The notes: generated by a model from the sequence alone, not told the origin. Counted from the first letter of the stretch, positions 33,300 to 44,610 are shown. The stretch is DNA of 64,000 nucleotides from Ananas comosus (GCF_001540865.1 NC_033631.1:7133945-7197944); one strand, 5' to 3'. Numbers and translations: made by a program.

Positions 33300-33535
33300 A
33301 CCTAGAGTATCGGTACTCAGCTTGAATATCGGTACTCGACCCCCCAATCCGCAGTCTCCCAAGCTGGATACCGGTATCAGTCCGATGCAGTACCGGTACC
33401 CGAGCTCGATACCGGTACTTGACAACAGGTACCAATACTCAGTATCAGACATGCGCAAACCCGAGAGCACTCAGTTCTGCAATATCACTGGGGTATTGGT
33501 ACTCCTCTCAAGTACCGGTACTCAACACTAAAATT
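33300..33535. repeat. Array of TACCGGTAC-type motifs in LTR copy C
   Basis: Same position within the LTR as 22448-22675. Four exact TACCGGTAC copies and several variants (TATCGGTACTC, TATTGGTACTC). Confidence 0.75.
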
Positions 33536-33704
33536 CTACACTTTACAGATTTCAGCGTCGGAATCCTACTCTCGCATCGCGCTGAGTCCCTTTTGCGTCT
33601 ATTTCGCGTTAAAACGACTCCGACTTGTCTCGACACCCACTAGATGTGTCGACAAGCTACAGATGCTTAAGTCACACAGACTGCTACACACCAGGGACGC
33701 TACA

Positions 33705-34556
33705 AAATTAAAATAATTGTTACGTGTATTTGTACATACGCTCAACTAGTATATATATAAGCACATATTTTAAATTTCGATGTGTCGACAAACCCATTTC
33801 AAAATTTCTCTTTTTCGTATGCAAAATAAATAACGTAACGAAACAAACTTTTAGTTCCTCTTTTTTCTCCAACTATTAATATTTTACTTTTTATTAAATA
33901 TTTTTATCTTCAATATCTTTTCTTTTTAAAATAAATATTTATATATTATCTCTATTCTATCTACTAATAATTTATTGTTATATTAACTTTTTAATTTAGA
34001 TACTTTTAGTTTAAAAGGGCAAAACTGACACTTGGTGACTTGCTAAAGGGGACCACTTAAGAGTTGCAGGTTTATCTCTTAGAATAAGATACCTGTCTGT
34101 CTCCGAGATCAATCATAGGATTCTTTCCCCGTTCCTCTTCGATTGATTTTTCTTCTCCTACAAATATCGAAGGAAAGACAAGGGATTACACATTAAATGA
34201 TAAGTGGAGATTAAAAAGATGAAACATTGAGTAGAGATAGAATCATGTAAAAATATTAATTGAAAGGTAGGGGTTAAAAAGATGAAGTATTGGGTGAAGA
34301 TGGGACTATATAAATAAATTAATTGATAGGTGGAGGTTAGAAAGATAAAGCATTTAGTGAAGATGGGAGTGGGAAGAGGGAAGCCAACGGTGAAGGAGGA
34401 TTCGCCACGTGGCAAAAATTTAGGAGAGATAATGTATAGGTATAGATACAGATATAGATAAACAAGGATTCAAAATTAAGTTTAAAATCTGAATTGGAAT
34501 TCGAAATTAAATTATAATTTGAACTTGAATCCAAAATCAAAATTCTATGTTTAAAT
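33705..34556. other. AT-rich, no gene
   Basis: Continuation of the AT-rich repeat. About 34195-34365 holds three loose repeats of a unit with GATGAAGTATTGGGTGAAGATGG character. Confidence 0.45.
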
Positions 34557-34935
34557 TTAAATTTAAATTTTCAATTTAAATTTCATATTAAAATTTTATG
34601 TTGGATTCAAATTTTAAATTTCATATTTAAATTTTATGCTGGATTCAAATTTTAAATTTAAATTTTGATTTTGGATTCAAGTTAATTTAAATTCTAATTT
34701 AATTTCGAATTCCAATTCAGATTTTAGACATAATTTTGAATTCAANTTAAATTTAAATTTTCAATTTAAATTTCATATTAAAATTTTATGTTGGATTCAA
34801 ATTTTAAATTTCATATTTAAATTTTATGCTGGATTCAAATTTTAAATTTAAATTTTGATTTTGGATTCAAGTTAATTTAAATTCTAATTTAATTTCGAAT
34901 TCCAATTCAGATTTTAGACATAATTTTGAATTCAA
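34557..34935. repeat. Direct duplication of about 189 bp on either side of a single N
   Basis: 34557-34745 and 34747-34935 appear identical (period 190) and are separated by the N at 34746. Both are ATTTAAATT-rich. The pattern is what two unmerged overlapping contig ends would give. Confidence 0.85.
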
Positions 34936-35460
34936 ATTCACAATTTGAATTCAAACTTTAGTTTTGAATTTCGAATTCAAAATGTGGATTTGAACTCAAA
35001 TTTTGAACTCAAAATATCAAATTTAAATTTAATTTCAAATTTTGATTCTGATTTCCAAATTTGAAATGTAATTCAAATTTCGAATCCAAATTTAAAATTA
35101 AATTAATGTAAATTTAAAATTTAAAATTCAAATTTAGATTTTGATCTGAAATTAATATCAATTAAGGTTCACGTTTAAATTTTGAATTCAAAGCTTCAAA
35201 TTAAAATCCAAAATTTAAAATCTATTCAAATTCCAATTTTTAATTTTTAATTTTTAATTTTAAATTTAAAGCTTAAATTTAAATCCTGAATTCAGATTCA
35301 AATATCAAAATCAAAATTTTAAGTTAGGAAATCCAACTTCAGACTTTCTTTCAAAATAAAATTGCGGCCGGGAGAAGGCAACGGCAGGGACGAAATTATA
35401 TATATGCAAAGTCCGCTCAACGCGCTTCGCACATCTTCCCGCGCTCTCTCTCTCTCTCTC
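34936..35460. other. AT-rich low-complexity tract, no gene
   Basis: AAATTTGAATTC-like permutations, then a (CT)n run at 35443-35461 next to a hAT MITE. Confidence 0.6.
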
Positions 35461-35463
35461 TAG

Positions 35464-35955
35464 TAGGGATGTCAATGGGTATGGATACTCGAAATTTTAT
35501 CCGAATTCGAACCCGAATAAAGCAGATATATCCGATGAATATGGATATAGATTTGGATATGGATATAAAAAATAAAAATCCGACGAATATGGATTCGGAT
35601 ATGGATTTTGATTGTACCCGACCCGAACCCGACCCAAACCCGAATTTATTTTGTATTATATATAATATATATATAAAAATTTGATGTTATATTTGAATTT
35701 GTATTTTATAAATTTAAATTTAATATAATATATTTTGAAATATTGAAAAAAAAATTTATTTCGGGTTCAAATTTTCGGATTCGGGTTCGGGTTCGGGTTT
35801 GGATTTCGAATTTTTGGTCGGGTTTGGGTTTGGGTTTGGATATGGATTTTTAAAATCCGTCAGGTTCGGGTTCGGATTCGGGTCTCGGGTTTGGAGTCGG
35901 GTTCGGGTTTGGGTTTTTAAAAATCCGCCCCGAATCCGACCCGTTGACATCTCTA
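35464..35955. mobile_element. hAT MITE (492 bp) directly upstream of the HSP21 promoter
   Basis: Termini TAGGGATGTCAA (35464) and TTGACATCTCTA (35955) are inverted with one mismatch. The flanks CTCTCTAG (35456-35463) and CTCTCAAG (35956-35963) match 7 of 8 as a target duplication. GGATATGG repeats lie at the left and GGGTTCGGGTT repeats at the right. Non-coding. Confidence 0.8.
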
Positions 35956-35974
35956 CTCTCAAGCCCCACCCTCC

Positions 35975-35984
35975 AGAACGTTCT
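35975..35984 (+). promoter_or_regulatory. Heat-shock element upstream of HSP21
   Basis: AGAACGTTCT contains the inverted pair GAAnnTTC recognised by heat-shock factors. A partial third unit (CTC at 35971) precedes it. It lies about 75 bp upstream of the TATA box and only 20 bp from the MITE end. Confidence 0.6.
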
Positions 35985-36056
35985 CATGCATGTAGTACGC
36001 GCGTCTAGATCGCGGCATCCAATTCCTGTCCTTCTTAATTTCTTTCTCCCTTTTCC

Positions 36057-36066
36057 TTTTATAAAG
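36057..36066 (+). promoter_or_regulatory. TATA box of HSP21
   Basis: TTTTATAAAG, about 150 bp upstream of the ATG at 36211. It implies a 5' UTR near 120 nt. Confidence 0.5.
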
Positions 36067-36210
36067 AAATTCCCTTTGTCTAATCCCTTCCTGCCTCCTC
36101 AAGCAACGGCCTCCTTTACTCATTACTCATTAATACAAGTCCTATATATGAAGACTAATTAATCAATCAGATGTGTGCAGCAGGCAAGCACGTCAATTGA
36201 GAATTAATTA

Positions 36211-36473
36211 ATGGCGACGGCACCAACCACGGCCGCAGTGCCCCCAAGCGCAGTCGCTGGCCGCCTCTCGTCGGCCCCGCGAGCGCCGAACCTGCAGATC
36301 GCGGCCGCCTTTCCGAGCTCTTCCAAAAGCACGTACCCGGCGGTCGGCCCTCGTCGTCGCATCTGCGGCGCCGGAGAACGTGCCGATCGAACCCAACAAC
36401 GCTTTTGAAGTCCCAATCGCAGGGAATGGCGGCCCAAAGCTGCCCCGCCCTCCCTCCAAGCGCTACTCCTTCA
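36211..36473 (+). CDS. HSP21: Chloroplast small heat-shock protein (HSP21 type), exon 1 with frameshift
   Basis: Plastid-targeted small heat-shock chaperone; the family forms oligomers that hold unfolding proteins, and HSP21 protects plastid transcription and thylakoids under heat. ATG 36211 opens a transit-peptide-like stretch (Ala, Ser, Pro, Arg, no acidic residue at first). From about 36330 the family sequence continues in the next frame: RRSALVVASAAPENVPIEPN, then FEVPIAGNGGPKLPRPPSKR. Exon 1 ends at 36473 before GTAATT. Reading from the ATG without a shift meets TGA near 36406. One extra base, most likely in the CCTTTCC run near 36309, would explain it; this makes the exon 262 bp, the length that keeps exon 2 in phase. 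Either a disabling mutation or a sequencing error. Confidence 0.75.
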
Positions 36474-36728
36474 GTAATTAATTTCATTCGTTTCATCGAT
36501 CACCATCCAAACCATAAAAGTAGCTAGCTAGCAACTATATATATTAAACAAAGCATTAATTACTCGTTCATTTGCGTGTTGTTACTGAAGATTAACTAAC
36601 TAGAAGCATGCATGGTCAAATAGGTATTAGATACGTACGTACGTATGGCATTTCTCTATTTGAGTACGTACTTGATTATATAAGATGTATATTAATTGAA
36701 CACATACATATATATATATATATTGAAG

Positions 36729-37039
36729 GGCTGATTGATCCGCTGGCGCCGGTGAGGACGACGAGGCAGATGCTGGAGGCGATGGACCTGGTGTATGAGG
36801 ACGTGCCGGCGCCTCCTGAGATGAGGAGGAGCCGGTCGTTGTCGATGGCGGGGAATTTATGGGCGCCGTGGGACATCATGGAGGATGAGAAGGAGGTGAG
36901 GATGCGGTTCGACATGCCGGGGTTGTCCAAGGAGGAGGTTAAGGTGACGGTGGAGGACGACATGCTCCTCATCCGGGGAGAGCACAAGAAGGATGATCAA
37001 AAGGGGCCCGGGGGTGGCGGCCCAGAAAAGACGCCAGAG
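36729..37039 (+). CDS. HSP21: HSP21-type small heat-shock protein, exon 2
   Basis: Acceptor AG at 36727-36728, donor GT at 37040. It encodes LIDPLAPVRTTRQMLEAMD, the amphipathic helix that is Met-rich in most chloroplast members (fewer Met here), then an Arg/Ser linker and the start of the alpha-crystallin domain: PWDIMEDEKEVRMRFDMPGL, SKEEVKVTVEDDMLLIRGEH. It ends in a KKDDQKGPGGGG loop before TPE. Intron 1 is 255 bp and intron 2 is 332 bp. Confidence 0.9.
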
Positions 37040-37371
37040 GTGAAGTTACAAAATAACTGTCGTTTTCTAAAAACTTGAGCTAACGAAAAAAATTTCATAA
37101 CTTGTTTAATAAAAACATACTGATCAAAATATTCAATCTCTAATAAGACATTTGGATGTTGGATTTCAAATTTCATGTTAATTTTAATTTTAATAGCAAT
37201 GCAGTCGCAAATCTCAGATGTGCTGGAAAATAGTCATCATATATGATTTGAATAAAGTGAATAAAATTTCTACTTTTAATGATTAAATAATACTTAGAGT
37301 AGAATATACACTCGTCAAATTTCAGACGTATTTATTTATCCAGTTTAATTTTAATATTTTACGTTTACTAG

Positions 37372-37545
37372 AAGGGCACGTGGTGGAAGGAGCGGAGCTT
37401 CAGTTCGTATGATATGCACATTCTGTTGCCGGATTACTGCGACAAGAAAAAGGTCACGGCAGAACTCAAGCACGGTGTGCTGCTGATCACTATTCCGAAG
37501 ATCTCGGATAAGAAGGAAATTGTCAGCGTTGACGTCAAGGGATAG
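37372..37545 (+). CDS. HSP21: HSP21-type small heat-shock protein, exon 3 with stop
   Basis: In phase with exon 2. It encodes KGTWWKERSFSSYDMHILLP, then KKKVTAELKHGVLLITIPK and the C-terminal tail ending VSVDVKG and TAG. The GVL(L) motif is the second consensus block of the alpha-crystallin domain. The full protein after frame correction would be about 248 residues, normal for plastid sHSPs. Confidence 0.9.
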   Translation, partial: KGTWWKERSFSSYDMHILLPDYCDKKKVTAELKHGVLLITIPKISDKKEIVSVDVKG

Positions 37546-37993
37546 TTATGTGTCGTGTGTACCAGCATATATGTGCATGCATGCATGCATGTTTCTTATA
37601 CATCTGTTTTTCTTTTTATTCTGTGTTTAATAGATCTCTTTGAATAAAAAATATATACTTTGCTGAGTAAAAAATTGACTGATTTTATGACTTTGTAAAT
37701 TTGGACTGTCATTTTAGATTTTATAGATCTTGTCCCATTTAGTTATCTATATCCAAAATGCTCATGCTCAAAATACGTAAAAAAAAAATTTTGTAACAGT
37801 TATAATACATAGGATATACCCCACCAATCATATTGTGGCTTGTGACTTGTGAGATGGTAAAATATCTAATTAATAAAGTCTAGTCTCCTAACAAAACATG
37901 CAATGCTAATTATATACAATCACATACTTCTTGCTAGACAAAATGAAGCAATTGAAGCTTTGCGATCGATCAGATGACTTCACCTTCTCACTG
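37546..37993 (+). other. HSP21 3' flank
   Basis: A (TGCA)n run at 37575-37591 and AATAAA-like signals near 37643 (GAATAAAAAA). No further gene before the LTR. Confidence 0.45.
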
Positions 37994-40500
37994 TGTTACG
38001 CCCCGGGGCCGATTTTAAAAGCTTTTTTTTTTAATTCATTATCATTTCGAAAACAGAGTTGCGGAAGACGTGCCAAATTTTTTTTTTTTTTTCAACCTGG
38101 CCCACGAGACGCACAGACCCGCCACAAATACAAAGTTCCCCTGTCCACTCAGATAGAGTCTCCTTTATATTTGCACGGCGTACCAACAATACAACAGGAT
38201 CTCAACCACAACCTACATTTATCAATCAACAACCAATTCATGATATGCATTTCCATACAACTATCAATCCTTAAGATGATGCATGCCTCTAAGCACTCCT
38301 TAGGTGCTGGATGATGCAATGCACAGTACAACAATCATCCTATTTAAAAGTGCTCCTTACCCGGAAGCTTTGTTTTTGAAATCTATTTCAGTCATTCATG
38401 AAAACCATTCGAAAATCTTTTTAAAACTGTTTCCCACTCGAAAACTCTATTTTGAAAACCGACTACCTCGAGGGGTAGAAAACAACAATGCATAAGAACA
38501 TAAATGCATGAACTGAATATCTATAAAACCAGATCCACAAACCCACAATCTAAAATCACATGCATAAGGAAAACATCACAGATCCACTGAAGCGAAATCA
38601 CCAATATTCAAACAAACACGAGGATCGTCTAACTGAACAATTTATTATTAAAACTACTAAGTGCCAAAATGAAAGTAACCAGGGTGACGATTGCTATACC
38701 AGACTAGCTAGATCGTCCTCCCTTCGAGCCCAAAATCTAACTCCTCGTCCATGTCATCTGTGGGGAATTGGGGGTGAGAAACCGCAACCATGGTTTCTCA
38801 GTGGGTACGACAGAGCCACGAAGGCAAGCCGTAATCACCAAAAACGAAAGGAGATAGATAAACAAATATATATGCTGATATGAAACAGAACTACAAATAT
38901 GAGTATGATGTGATATAAGAGCAACTCTAGTAGTAATAGAAACAGGATAATAACTGAGTAAGAACGAAACTACTACTGTAACAAAAAACTCAACTGATCG
39001 GATGCCTCAAGGGTAAATAGTCCAAACCAAACCCAATCTGATGCTGCTATATTGGTCCGCAGACCTCAAGCGTTACCTGTCACAGAGCAGACACTGCTAA
39101 CTTATTCATGCATCACCGACGACCTATCCAGATACGTACACCCCTTGGTTGGTGGCCAAACCAACCTGGTGTCTAAAATACACAGTGCTGTGACTAAATC
39201 AGGCTGATATGCTCAAAACGAAAACCGGCAAAAAGAGACCGGTGCCTTGGCCGAAGCCAGATGCAAGGGCATACAACGCCGAATCATGATCAACCAGATC
39301 GAAACACACGACAAAGGAGTCGATGTGTCGCCTGGACCCAAGGTCCACAGATATACAGTATATATATGCAACCTACTCTACATGTCTATCAACAACTAAC
39401 AAAATGCAACCAATAAAGTAAGATATACGAATGATAATCAAAGCAAAGACATGTAGAGACTACGATACTGATATGAAAGAACAGAGGAAGGGTGAAACGA
39501 TCTCACTGACTATCAGCTCGAAGCACCCACTTGTACTAGTATCGCACCTATCTCCCAACTGTACACGATCGTCAATCGGATCTACGAAGGTCCACCAGGT
39601 CAGTAACCAACCCACTGACCCAAAGTACGAGACTCACAAACCCCCACACAAGTCCCCGAATCGGTTTCTCAAGATCGATCACCGTAACTCACCGGAAGTC
39701 CTGAAAACAACACCGGAACTCCATTGGGACCCACTAAGTGTACCGAAACTCACCAACTCGTATCACGAGTCACCCGCTGCACAAATCACTCCGATTTGGA
39801 TGTCTTGGCAGCAAACATAAGGTAACACTACTATACTATTATCGCCGGATAATTGTACAAATTCGGGTTCCCGGAGGTGTTTATTTCGACACCAGAACCC
39901 ACCGTCGCTCACCCGTCATCATCAAACCCCCTATATGATGATGGTGACTAGTCGACAAGGCTCAGTGACAACTCACAGGGCAACCAAACCACGCCGGAAG
40001 AAATTTGAACCGAAACCGCATTCTTTCGGCGAATTTCGCCGAAAAACGCACCGAAATCGACTTTTCAATTTCCGCAAAGACTATCGGGTCATGGACAACC
40101 AGTCCAGAGGTCACCACACACTGCTCACAGTACCCACTAGGTGCACAATTGCATAAAAGCCCCTATATTTACATAAAATCCATTATTTATGTAAATCGGG
40201 AGACATCTATGGCTTGTTCTCGCAAACCCGAGGACTTCTAAGTTCCGCCGAGACACGTACTGACAGGTCTCGATGTGCCGGAGGCCGTGCTCATGATCGG
40301 GAGTGCAACGGCTCACTGTGGGAGGCGTGGAAGCAACCCGAAAATTCTGCGAACAACGCACAGTCGGGGAAAAACGCACCAAACAGAACGATACGACATC
40401 CGCTGATCCAAAATAAGGTAAGCACTGTGATCAGCACTGATCCACGATCACCGTGCTCACTTCCAGAGGCATCGGAATAGCCTCGGATCGCCGTAAAAAT
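37994..40500 (-). mobile_element. Long LTR, copy E (minus orientation), related to the 27-kb mosaic
   Basis: Begins TGTTACGCCCCGG on the plus strand, like the other minus LTRs, and contains GGTTTCTCAGTGGGTACGAC, the counterpart of segments in copies B and C. 39830-40010 is the inverse of 27160-27300. No primer-binding site adjoins at 37994. The outer end near 40500 is obscured by a foldback MITE. No coding sequence. Confidence 0.55.
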
Positions 40501-40544
40501 GCTCTGGATAGAGCTAGGCTGGTATACTATTGGTAGCATGGATA

Positions 40545-41087
40545 GAGCTAGGCTGATATACTATCGGTAGCACGGAGGCCTCCATGCTACCAAGTTGTTT
40601 TCAATGATGCGACTTCCAAATCGACGATCGACTATGTTAGACTTAATCTACACTATTAAAAATATTTGGAAACTAAATTTCATAATTTTTCGACATCATT
40701 TGATTAGTGATCAAAAGGTCTCAAAATTGACACTTTTAATGGTAGATATGATGTGTTTGTAAATTTAACGGTGTAAAACAATCGAAATCAGATAAAATTT
40801 TTATAGAAATTTTTTTTAACTATTTAGAGTAAAATCAGTACCTCTAATCTTAAATTCAAGTTTTCTATCATCATGTTTTATGAGATTTTTATTTTCAGCC
40901 GTTCATTTTTAGACTACTTGTTTGATAGGTAAATGATGCCAAAAAATTATGAAATTTAGTTTCCAAATATTTTTAATAGTGTAGATCAAATCTAACGGAG
41001 CCGATCGTCGATTTGGAAGCGGCATCATTGAAAATAACTTGGTAGCACCGAGGCCTCCGTGCTACCGATAGTATACCAGCCTAGCTC
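40545..41087. mobile_element. Foldback MITE, family 1
   Basis: GAGCTAGGCTGATATACTAT at the left is inverted at the right (ends CCTAGCTC). It is about 543 bp, nearly all arm. Each terminus carries the short palindrome GCACGGAGGCCTCCGTGC or a variant. A 38-bp partial copy of the left end lies just before it (40507-40540). Confidence 0.8.
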
Positions 41088-41110
41088 TCTCTTTATATAT
41101 ATATATATAA

Positions 41111-41652
41111 TAGGGTTACTATACTTTTATGAGTATAGAGCCTTTCGTACTCATAAGTTGTTTTCGATAATGGAGCTTCCGAATCGACGATCCACTCCGT
41201 TAAATATGATCTAAAATATTTGAAACTTCTAAAAAATAAATTTCGTAATTTTTTAAAATCATAATAAAGTCCATCAAGCGGGCAAAAAATAAACGGTCAA
41301 AACCGAACGACGTCCTAAAAATGAATGATCAGATCCTTCAATTTAAAATCGGAGTTATTGATCTTTATCTAGATAGTGAATAAAATTTTCTATCAAAAAT
41401 TCAACTTATTCCAATTCTTTTATATCGTTAAACTAGCAAGTATCCCATACCGGCCGTTAAAAATTAATTATCAATTTTGTGGCTTTTGATCGTAAGGTAA
41501 ATGATGTCGAAAAATTATAAAATTTGATTTTTAAAAGTTTTAAATGCTCTAGATAATATTTAACGGCATGGGTTGTCGATTTGGAAGCTCTATCATCGAA
41601 AATGACTTATGAGTACGAAGGCGATTGTATTCATAAGAGTATAATAGCCGGA
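41111..41652. mobile_element. Foldback MITE, family 2
   Basis: TAGGGTTACTATACTTTTATGAG and its inverse ...AGTATAATAGCC, with long pairing arms, set between (TA)n on the left and (CT)n(TA)n on the right. Relatives: 45261-45809 and 46897-47447. Confidence 0.75.
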
Positions 41653-41685
<33 letters not shown>

Positions 41686-41688
41686 GAA

Positions 41689-41898
41689 TTGAGCTAGAAT
41701 ACTCTCAAAGTACTAATCTCTTGGTGCTTCTAAGTTTCTAGCCATTGTGTCTACTTCTTAATTACTAATACCCCTTGGATCAAGCACTATTCCACCTATC
41801 ACCACCTACCACCATCATCCCAATCTTATATCTCTCTATTCAATGGCTAAAAACTGAAAAGCACCACCTCCTTGGTGCTTTGGAGAGTATTTGAGCTC

Positions 41899-41900
<2 letters not shown>
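41689..41900. mobile_element. Small MITE (GAGCTAGAATACT family)
   Basis: TTGAGCTAGAATACTCTCAA and TTGAGCTCAA-type inverted ends, 212 bp, (TA)n on both sides. Close to 8426-8632. Confidence 0.7.
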
Positions 41901-41987
<87 letters not shown>

Positions 41988-42207
41988 GGCTACTATGCTA
42001 TTAATAGCACGAAACACTTGGTGCTACTAAGTTTTCCACAGTTAGATCTACCTTTTTGATCATTTTCATCCGTTAAATCATACTATTCAACCAACCACCC
42101 ACTCAACCCTAGGGGGCCCACATCATTCTAACCGCATATCTCTTAATCTAATGGCCAAAAACTTGGTAGCACCAATGACTTGGTGCTATTAATAGTATAT
42201 TAGTCTA

Positions 42208-42239
<32 letters not shown>

Positions 42240-42527
42240 ATCCATAGTTAGTTAATTCGCATACTGTAAAAATTGGGTATGGATATAATACGAATAAAAT
42301 TTGTATATTGATTTTTAAATTCGTTGAAAAATACATTTTTAAAAAAAGGATTCGTCAATAATTCGAATACGTGATTTATAAAAAAATTTTACGTTTATCA
42401 TTAAATAATTTGAAATAAAAATTCGTATATTAAGTTAAACTTTTTTTTTAGATTTATGCTATTATTATAAATAATTATAAATTTTTTGAATATAAAAATA
42501 AAAAATAAAAAATAAAATGGATCAAAT

Positions 42528-42617
<90 letters not shown>

Positions 42618-42837
42618 GGCTACTATGCTATTAATAGCACGAAACACTTGGTGCTACTAAGTTTTCCACAGTTAGATCTACCTTTTTGATCATTTTCATC
42701 CGTTAAATCATACTATTCAACCAACCACCCACTCAACCCTAGGGGGCCCACATCATTCTAACCGCATATCTCTTAATCTAATGGCCAAAAACTTGGTAGC
42801 ACCAATGACTTGGTGCTATTAATAGTATATTAGTCTA

Positions 42838-42869
<32 letters not shown>

Positions 42870-43154
42870 ATCCATAGTTAGTTAATTCGCATACTGTAAA
42901 AATTGGGTATGGATATAATACGAATAAAATTTGTATATTGATTTTTAAATTCGTTGAAAAATACATTTTTAAAAAAAGGATTCGTCAATAATTCGAATAC
43001 GTGATTTATAAAAAAATTTTACGTTTATCATTAAATAATTTGAAATAAAAATTCGTATATTAAGTTAAACTTTTTTTTTAGATTTATGCTATTATTATAA
43101 ATAATTATAAATTTTTTGAATATAAAAATAAAAAATAAAAAATAAAATGGATCA

Positions 43155-43160
<6 letters not shown>
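41901..43160 (+). repeat. Identical 630-bp tandem direct duplication
   Basis: Two consecutive 630-bp units, apparently identical including microsatellite lengths. Each contains (TA)n(GA)n, a 227-bp MITE (41984-42210 and 42614-42840, termini TTCGGCTACTATGCTATTAA), another (TA)n, and the left end of a CATAGTTAGTTAATTCG element (42243, 42873). Confidence 0.9.
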
Positions 43161-43196
<36 letters not shown>

Positions 43197-44273
43197 ATAA
43201 TTGCCAATATACCCTTCATGCGTTTGAATATATCCGATTTATCCCTACTTTTTTTTTCTTTCTAAAATACCCCTCATATGTTCCACCGTTATTCCAAAAT
43301 ACCCTCGCAGTTATCCCCTGTTAAACTAACTCGGGTTAAACATGGGTTAAATGTATACCAGAGTTAAAACCTAATTAAAATACCTATTTTACCCCTATCT
43401 TATTAAACTATTTCCTTAAATTATCCTTTCTTTCTCTCCCAACTTAACATTATTACTCTCGATCAAGCCCGCCGCTCGCCGCCCGCCGCCCGCCGCCACG
43501 AGCGCCAGCAGCTCATCGCCACCGCCAACCTCGGCGCCGGCTCCTCCGCCTCCACCTTCGCCCCCGAAGCCTCGCCTTATTCGCACAAAAAAAACGGCCC
43601 GTGAGTCGCCGCTCTCGTCGTCGTCGTCGTCCTCTTCCGCCGCCTTGGCCGGCGCCGGGAGCAAGAGCATGCCGGCAAACGAGACCAAGGAGGAGGAGGA
43701 GAGGGAGGCGGGGGGCATGAAGTTAGGCGGGGGCATGTCGGAGGAGCGAGGGAAGGGGACGGCGGAGCCGATGGAGACGAAAAGGGGGCGGAGCTCATCG
43801 GGGAGCACTGGGTGTGCGCGGTCCACGAGGCCAGTATGGCCTCGTGGACCGGATGAGAGGGAGGTCCACCGTGGACCTCCCTCTCATTATATATATATAT
43901 ATATATACTGAAATATTATCATATAATATTTAATTTATAATTTTGTAATTATTTATTAATATTTTTAAATATATAACTCTTATATATGTAAAATATATGT
44001 TTATTATAATTTTAAATAAATTTAATCTATATATATAAATTATAATAATAATATATATAGTATATTAATTATTATATATTTATTATATAGCCGAATTTTT
44101 GATCCGGAATTTTTAATTGGTGAACGTATAATACCCGTATATATTACGTATCCGAATAACTGTCGAATCCATTTTTTAGCCGTATTTTTCAACGAATTTA
44201 AAAATTAAAAGACGAATTTTATCCGAATTATATCTTTACTTAATTTTTGCCGAATCCGAATTAACTAACTATG
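42873..44273. mobile_element. TIR element with CATAGTTAGTTAATTCG ends, interrupted
   Basis: Left end CATAGTTAGTTAATTCG at 42873 (also at 42243 in the duplicated unit) and right end CGAATTAACTAACTATG at 44257-44273. The inverted similarity continues about 150 bp inward. The interior is interrupted by (TA)n-flanked sequence 43194-43888. Confidence 0.6.
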
Positions 44274-44608
44274 CCTCCAGCCACTAAGATTGATTTAGCT
44301 GCGATCGATCTCATCCGTTCATCTGCTCGCTCCCAACGTGCTTAATTAATTAATTGATATTTGAAGGGCAAATAAGAAAAATATTTGGTATATGAAGGGT
44401 ATATAAGATAAGTGAGTTACGGTACGAGGGTATATTGGAATGGGCAAAATGATAATTTTTCAGAGATAACAGCAGCTAACTGACGGAACTTAACTCCAGG
44501 GGTATATTAGAAAGACTTGGAACATAAGAAGGGTATTTTCAATATTAGCCTTCTAAGAGGGGTAAATAAGAAAACCGGGAACTTTTCAGGGGTATATAGG
44601 CAATTGCC

Positions 44609-44610
<2 letters not shown>
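43194..44610. mobile_element. TIR element with GGGNAATTGCC ends and GC-rich core
   Basis: Left GGGATAATTGCCAATATACCC and right GGGTATATAGGCAATTGCCCC are inverted, followed inward by more ATACCCCT-type similarity. A GC-rich core (43440-43850) holds open frames with poly-Asp/Glu and Gly/Ala runs, possibly a captured gene piece; no domain recognised. Its ends cross, rather than nest with, those of the CATAG element. Confidence 0.55.
43820..43887. repeat. Two adjacent perfect hairpins
   Basis: 43820-43850 has 14-bp perfect arms (GGTCCACGAGGCCA) and a 3-base loop. 43853-43887 has 17-bp perfect arms (ATGAGAGGGAGGTCCAC) and a 1-base centre. They are separated by two bases and followed by (TA)n. Confidence 0.9.

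Larger units (their letters stand above)
30922..33704 (-). mobile_element. Solo LTR, copy C (minus orientation), with nested TRIM
   Basis: TGTCATGCC...GGGACGCTACA, with 5-bp target duplication AAATT at 30917-30921 and 33705-33709. No primer-binding site or polypurine tract adjoins, so it is a solo LTR. Net length without the 816-bp TRIM and its duplication is about 1.96 kb. It shares sequence throughout with copy B and, inverted, with copy A. Confidence 0.85.

Noticed and set aside
36608..36728. Extension of HSP21 exon 2 upstream to ATG 36608
   Set aside because: The added residues come from (TA)n and AT-rich intron sequence; the AG at 36727-36728 is a proper acceptor in phase with exon 1.
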